Assembly (NCBI GenBank): GCA_965248805.1
Contig: CBDFKJ010000004.1
Coordinates: forward strand, 1 to 64,000
Length of the DNA: 64,000 bases
Origin: CBDFKJ01 sp965248805
Lineage (GTDB): Bacteria; Pseudomonadota; Alphaproteobacteria; UBA6615
Reading direction: 5' to 3'
Shown here: positions 61,291-64,000 of the stretch, in pieces
Position numbering within the stretch: position 1 is the stretch's first letter
Layout of the letters: the number at the start of each line of letters is the position of its first letter
The notes under the pieces: generated by a model
What the model saw: only the letters and a program-made list of their open reading frames with translations
What the model was told of the DNA's origin: nothing
Databases searched by the model: none
Program-made: the position numbers and the translations under genes

Positions 61291-61619
61291 GCGATAACCC
61301 GAAAACCCCGGCTATCGGTGACGACCTGCTGCGCGGCGCCGGCGAGATCGCCGAGTTCGTCTTCGGCGACGTCAACCACCGCCGCAAGGTCTACTACCTG
61401 ACCGGCGAAGCGAAGACGGGCATGCCGTATTTCAAGATCGGCTCGCTTACCTGCGCGCGAAAAAGCACGCTCCTGCGCTGGATCGCCGAGCAGGAGGAAC
61501 GGCAACTCCAGCGGTCGCATCCCGACGCGGCCGACTCAAGAGCCCAGTCCATCGTGAGGATCCACCTGCGGGGCGTGATGGACAAGATCTTCCAGACCGT
61601 CCGAGGCGGGAAGCGATGA
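61287..61619 (+). CDS. Small phage protein of unknown function
   Basis: 110 aa from ATG 61287 (overlaps helicase stop). The KVYYLTGEAKTGMPYFKIGS segment looks like a beta-hairpin, and the C terminus is helical (LLRWIAEQEERQLQRSHPDA). No family that I can name. Part of the replication operon. Confidence 0.55.
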   Translation: MSDNPKTPAIGDDLLRGAGEIAEFVFGDVNHRRKVYYLTGEAKTGMPYFKIGSLTCARKSTLLRWIAEQEERQLQRSHPDAADSRAQSIVRIHLRGVMDKIFQTVRGGKR

Positions 61620-61622
61620 CCG

Positions 61623-62030
61623 ATGCCCACACCTCCGACCGACCTCATGGCCCGCCGGCACCGGCTCTATTCCCGCGAGCCGTTCTGCGCCGTCTGCCGT
61701 CGCCCGGCCCGTGGCTTCGGCTGGTTCGATACGTCGGGTTTGAGGCCCCCGCGTCCGCCGGTGAGTTTCTGCTCGATGGTCTGCCAGGGCTACTGGACGC
61801 GGCGCTCGCGCCGGAGCACGGCCGTGATTGATCTCACCGGACAGGAGTGCGCGGCGATCCGCGCCGCCATGAAGCCGGTCGCCGAGCTCATGGAGGAGAT
61901 CGGCTGGACGACCCGGCTCGCCGGCCTCACCGAGGAACAGGTGCTGGCGCTCATCGAGGTCGCCGTCGGCGGCTTTCAGGACGCCATGCACGAGACCGCG
62001 GCGGCCGACAATTCGGAGATCCCGTTCTGA
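61623..62030 (+). CDS. DUF6511-like zinc-ribbon protein
   Basis: 135 aa (ATG 61623; ATG 61647, MARRHRLYSREPFCAVCRRP, is a more typical start). CAVC and CSMVC pairs form a zinc ribbon. The second half AAIRAAMKPVAELMEEIGWT and ALIEVAVGGFQDAMHE is the DUF6511-type domain. Its stop overlaps the start of the methyltransferase fusion by one base. Confidence 0.65.
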   Translation: MPTPPTDLMARRHRLYSREPFCAVCRRPARGFGWFDTSGLRPPRPPVSFCSMVCQGYWTRRSRRSTAVIDLTGQECAAIRAAMKPVAELMEEIGWTTRLAGLTEEQVLALIEVAVGGFQDAMHETAAADNSEIPF

Positions 62031-63577
62031 TGGTGGATCTGAACGAATCCGTGCGTCCCTGCCATCCCGTCGCCGAGGCCTTCCCGATGATGGCCGGCGC
62101 CGACTTCGACCGCCTCGTCGACGACATTCGCAGTCATGGCCTCCGGGAGGCGATCTGGCTCGACGGTGAGGGCCGCATTCTCGACGGGCGCAATCGTGAC
62201 CGCGCCTGCCGGCTCGCCGCCGTGCCGCCGGCCTACCGGATCTACGACGGCGACGATCCGACGGCCTTCATCGTCAGCCTGAACCTTCACCGCCGGCATC
62301 TGAGCGACAGCCAGCGGGCCATGGTGGCGGCGAGACTGGTGAATATCCGGCAAGGGGAAATCGGAAAGCACCGCGCGATCTCAGAAACGCAAATTTGCGT
62401 TTCTGAGGCCTCCGACCTCGTGAATACCTCCAAACGTTCCGTCAACAATGCCCGCCGGGTAGGAGACAAAGGGAGCGCTTTACTCCAGGACGCCGTCGAC
62501 CAGGGGCTGGTCGCGGTCAGCGACGCCGCCGCAATCGTCGACCGTCCGCCCGACGAGCAGGATGCCCTGGTCGACGGCGTCCGTTCGGGCACGTACAAGA
62601 CCTTGCGCCGCGCCGCCGCCGTCCGCCGCCGCGAACAGCGCGAGACGCCGCCCGCGGACCTGCCCGCGCACGACGGCCGCTTGCGGCTGTTCGCCGCCGC
62701 CGTCGCCGATGCGCTCGAACACATCGCGCCCGGCAGCGTCGATTGCATCGTCACCGATCCGCCGTACCCGCGCGCCTGCCTGGCCGTCTACGGCGATCTG
62801 GCGCGGACCGCCGCCCGGGTTCTGCGGCCGGGCGGCTCCTGCCTGGTCATGGCCGGGCAGTCTTACCTGCCCGAGATCATCGCCGCCATGACGCCGCACC
62901 TTCGCTACCACTGGACGGTGGCCTACCTCACCCCGGGCGGCCAGTCGGTCCAGCTCTGGGAGCGCAAGGTCAACACCTTCTGGAAGCCGGTACTGTGGTT
63001 CGTCGCCGCCTACCGCATGGCGGTGGTGGGCCCGCTCAACAACATCCTCGGAAGCATTTTCGGCGCCATCGGCGGCAGTGTCTTCGGTGGGACGGGTACT
63101 GTTGCTACGACGTCCTCCGGCACGCCGATGATCGGCGACTTCCCGATATCCTCGGGTTCAACCATGTTGGCCCATACCGGCGGCGTGATCGGCCGCGACG
63201 CCTTCCCAACCCGCAGGGTCGACCCGAGGGTGTTCGACGAAGCGTTCCGCTATCACCGCGGCGGCATCGTCGGTAGTGAGATGCCGATCGTGGCGCGTAG
63301 CGGCGAGGGCGTATTCACGCCCGGGCAGATGCGCGGCCTTGCACCGATCTCGGCCGCAAGGCCTACGGTCAATGTCGTGGTCAATGTGCGCAACACCGCA
63401 CCGGGCACCCGGGCTTCCGCCGATATGCGGCGCGAGCCGGGCGGCGATCTCACCCTCGACATCATGATCGAGAAGATCGAAGGCGGTATGGCGCGCAACA
63501 TCGGCCGCGGCCAAGGCATGGCGCCGACCCTGGAGCGCCGCTACGGCCTCAACCCGGCGGCCGGCAGCCTCCGGTGA
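62030..63577 (+). CDS. Chimera: ParB/methyltransferase fused to tail tape-measure C terminus
   Basis: 515 aa, one open frame. Residues 1-210: ParB-like nuclease fold (FDRLVDDIRSHGLREAIWLD, ILDGRNRDRACRLAAV, LSDSQRAMVAARLVNI) plus linker. Residues 215-323: DNA methyltransferase with DPPY (243-246) and the C-terminal motif QLWERKVNTFWKPVLWF, which normally continues into the SAM-binding end. At about residue 324 (63000-63025) the sequence switches to AYRMAVVGPLNNILGSIFGA, then GGSVFGG, FRYHRGGIVGSEMPIVARSG, GEGVFTPGQM. That is the end of a tail tape-measure protein. The product of a deletion that joined early and late genes in frame. Confidence 0.85.
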   Translation: MVDLNESVRPCHPVAEAFPMMAGADFDRLVDDIRSHGLREAIWLDGEGRILDGRNRDRACRLAAVPPAYRIYDGDDPTAFIVSLNLHRRHLSDSQRAMVAARLVNIRQGEIGKHRAISETQICVSEASDLVNTSKRSVNNARRVGDKGSALLQDAVDQGLVAVSDAAAIVDRPPDEQDALVDGVRSGTYKTLRRAAAVRRREQRETPPADLPAHDGRLRLFAAAVADALEHIAPGSVDCIVTDPPYPRACLAVYGDLARTAARVLRPGGSCLVMAGQSYLPEIIAAMTPHLRYHWTVAYLTPGGQSVQLWERKVNTFWKPVLWFVAAYRMAVVGPLNNILGSIFGAIGGSVFGGTGTVATTSSGTPMIGDFPISSGSTMLAHTGGVIGRDAFPTRRVDPRVFDEAFRYHRGGIVGSEMPIVARSGEGVFTPGQMRGLAPISAARPTVNVVVNVRNTAPGTRASADMRREPGGDLTLDIMIEKIEGGMARNIGRGQGMAPTLERRYGLNPAAGSLR

Positions 63578-64000
63578 TCGTCCGCTGGCCGGATCAGCTG
63601 CCGCTGCCGACCCTCGACGGCTACGCCATCCAGCCCGGCGAGGCGATCCTGCGCACCGAGATGGAGGCCGGCCCGGCGCGTCAGCGCCGGCGCTTCACCA
63701 ACGTGCCGAGCCGTATCGCCGTGCGCTGGGTGATGCGCGTCGAACAGTTCGCGCTGTTCGAGGCGTGGTACCGCTGGGCGGCGGTCGAGGGCGGCGCCTG
63801 GTTCGAGATCGACCTCCTGGGCGGCCTCGGCCTGGTGCCGCAGGAAGCCCGCTTCACCCGCCAGTTCGAGGCCCGGCTCTATCGCCGCCGGCTCTGGGAG
63901 GTGACCAGCGAACTGGAAGTTCGCGCCCGGCCGACACTCAGCGAAGCCGGCATGGCGATCCTGCTCACCGAGGAGGTGGCAGGTCTTATCGCAAGCGTCG
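63574..64000 (+). CDS. Phage tail protein, partial
   Basis: GTG start at 63574 overlapping the previous stop. VIVRWPDQLPLPTLDGYAIQ, GEAILRTEMEAGPARQRRRF, WFEIDLLGGLGLVPQEARFT and LWEVTSELEVRARPTLSEA match proteins that directly follow the tape-measure gene in siphovirus tail modules. It runs past the window edge (142 codons seen). It supports identifying the chimera's C-terminal part as tape measure. Confidence 0.75.
   Translation, partial: MIVRWPDQLPLPTLDGYAIQPGEAILRTEMEAGPARQRRRFTNVPSRIAVRWVMRVEQFALFEAWYRWAAVEGGAWFEIDLLGGLGLVPQEARFTRQFEARLYRRRLWEVTSELEVRARPTLSEAGMAILLTEEVAGLIASV

Larger units (their letters stand above)
53934..64000. mobile_element. Prophage 2, defective (internally deleted)
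   Basis: An immunity segment (XRE regulator, ImmA-like peptidase), an excisionase-like HTH and replication genes (RecA/NTPase, SSB-like, helicase, DUF6511, ParB/methyltransferase) run into tail genes with no head or packaging genes in between. The junction is a chimeric gene at 62030-63577. Three genes carry single frameshifts (56.24, 57.69, 59.81 kb). The left border is uncertain, and the right end is beyond the window. Confidence 0.75.

Overview
The window reads as high-GC alphaproteobacterial DNA. The support is the style of the housekeeping genes (adenosylhomocysteinase, NosR, an FNR-type regulator, an Lrp/phenylalanine hydroxylase pair, a DinB with an N-terminal zinc ribbon) and phage genes of types common in Rhizobiales and Rhodospirillales. 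It is heavily remodelled: one prophage early/integration module, one deleted prophage, eight recognisable insertion-sequence copies plus a partial transposase at the left edge, and at least ten broken genes.

Layout. (1) 1-13.75 kb: a prophage end. It has an immunity region at 5.5-6.6 kb (Cro-like gene, CI/S24 repressor, three matching 15-bp operators). A tightly overlapped leftward operon carries GapR-like, RuvC-like, adenine methyltransferase, DUF1376 and HNH genes. A rightward operon carries a RecE-like nuclease, a PP-loop enzyme, RecT with a complete tRNA-Trp gene embedded in its reading frame, Gp37/Gp68, and an integrase abutting tRNA-Ser(GCT). A transposase gene interrupts the left edge. 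(2) 13.9-34 kb: mostly intact chromosome with cystathionine lyase, rhomboid protease, a glutathione transferase broken by one stop codon, NosR without NosZ, a three-gene TolQ-type membrane operon, a secreted nuclease, an FNR regulator with its own FNR box, an rRNA methyltransferase, a histidine kinase, a flavin disulfide reductase with a TVP38 membrane protein, and ahcY behind a perfect palindrome. (3) 34-47 kb: an IS-driven decay zone. Hydantoinase A/B genes are frameshifted and truncated, a sulfotransferase is split by an IS5-type element, a metallophosphatase and a phage lysozyme survive as fragments, and intact lrp and phhA lie between IS630 copies. (4) 47-54 kb: a 3' tRNA-fMet fragment marks an integration site. 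It is followed by an AAA-TOPRIM nuclease gene split by an IS1595-type element with a perfect 8-bp duplication, a frameshifted dinB, and a large UPF0149-domain gene. (5) 54-64 kb: a second, defective prophage with immunity and replication genes, several single frameshifts, and a large internal deletion that fused a ParB/methyltransferase gene in frame to the end of a tail tape-measure gene.

How the parts work together. The intact chromosomal genes suggest a metabolically versatile, facultatively denitrifying lifestyle (NosR, FNR) with methionine/S-adenosylhomocysteine recycling (ahcY, metC). The mobile elements explain most of the damage. Four IS630 copies all sit in CTAG targets, and the target supplies the transposase stop codon. 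Two of them share the same internal deletion and so form a non-autonomous subfamily. Reconstructing the two split genes (sulfotransferase and AAA-TOPRIM) by removing the IS and one target duplicate restores an open frame in each case.

The best candidates for new biology are the tRNA-Trp inside recT, the split AAA-TOPRIM gene at a tRNA site, the TolQ-type operon with two unrecognised membrane partners, and the chimeric methyltransferase-tape-measure gene. Names rest on motif and family recognition from the sequence alone; no database search was possible.
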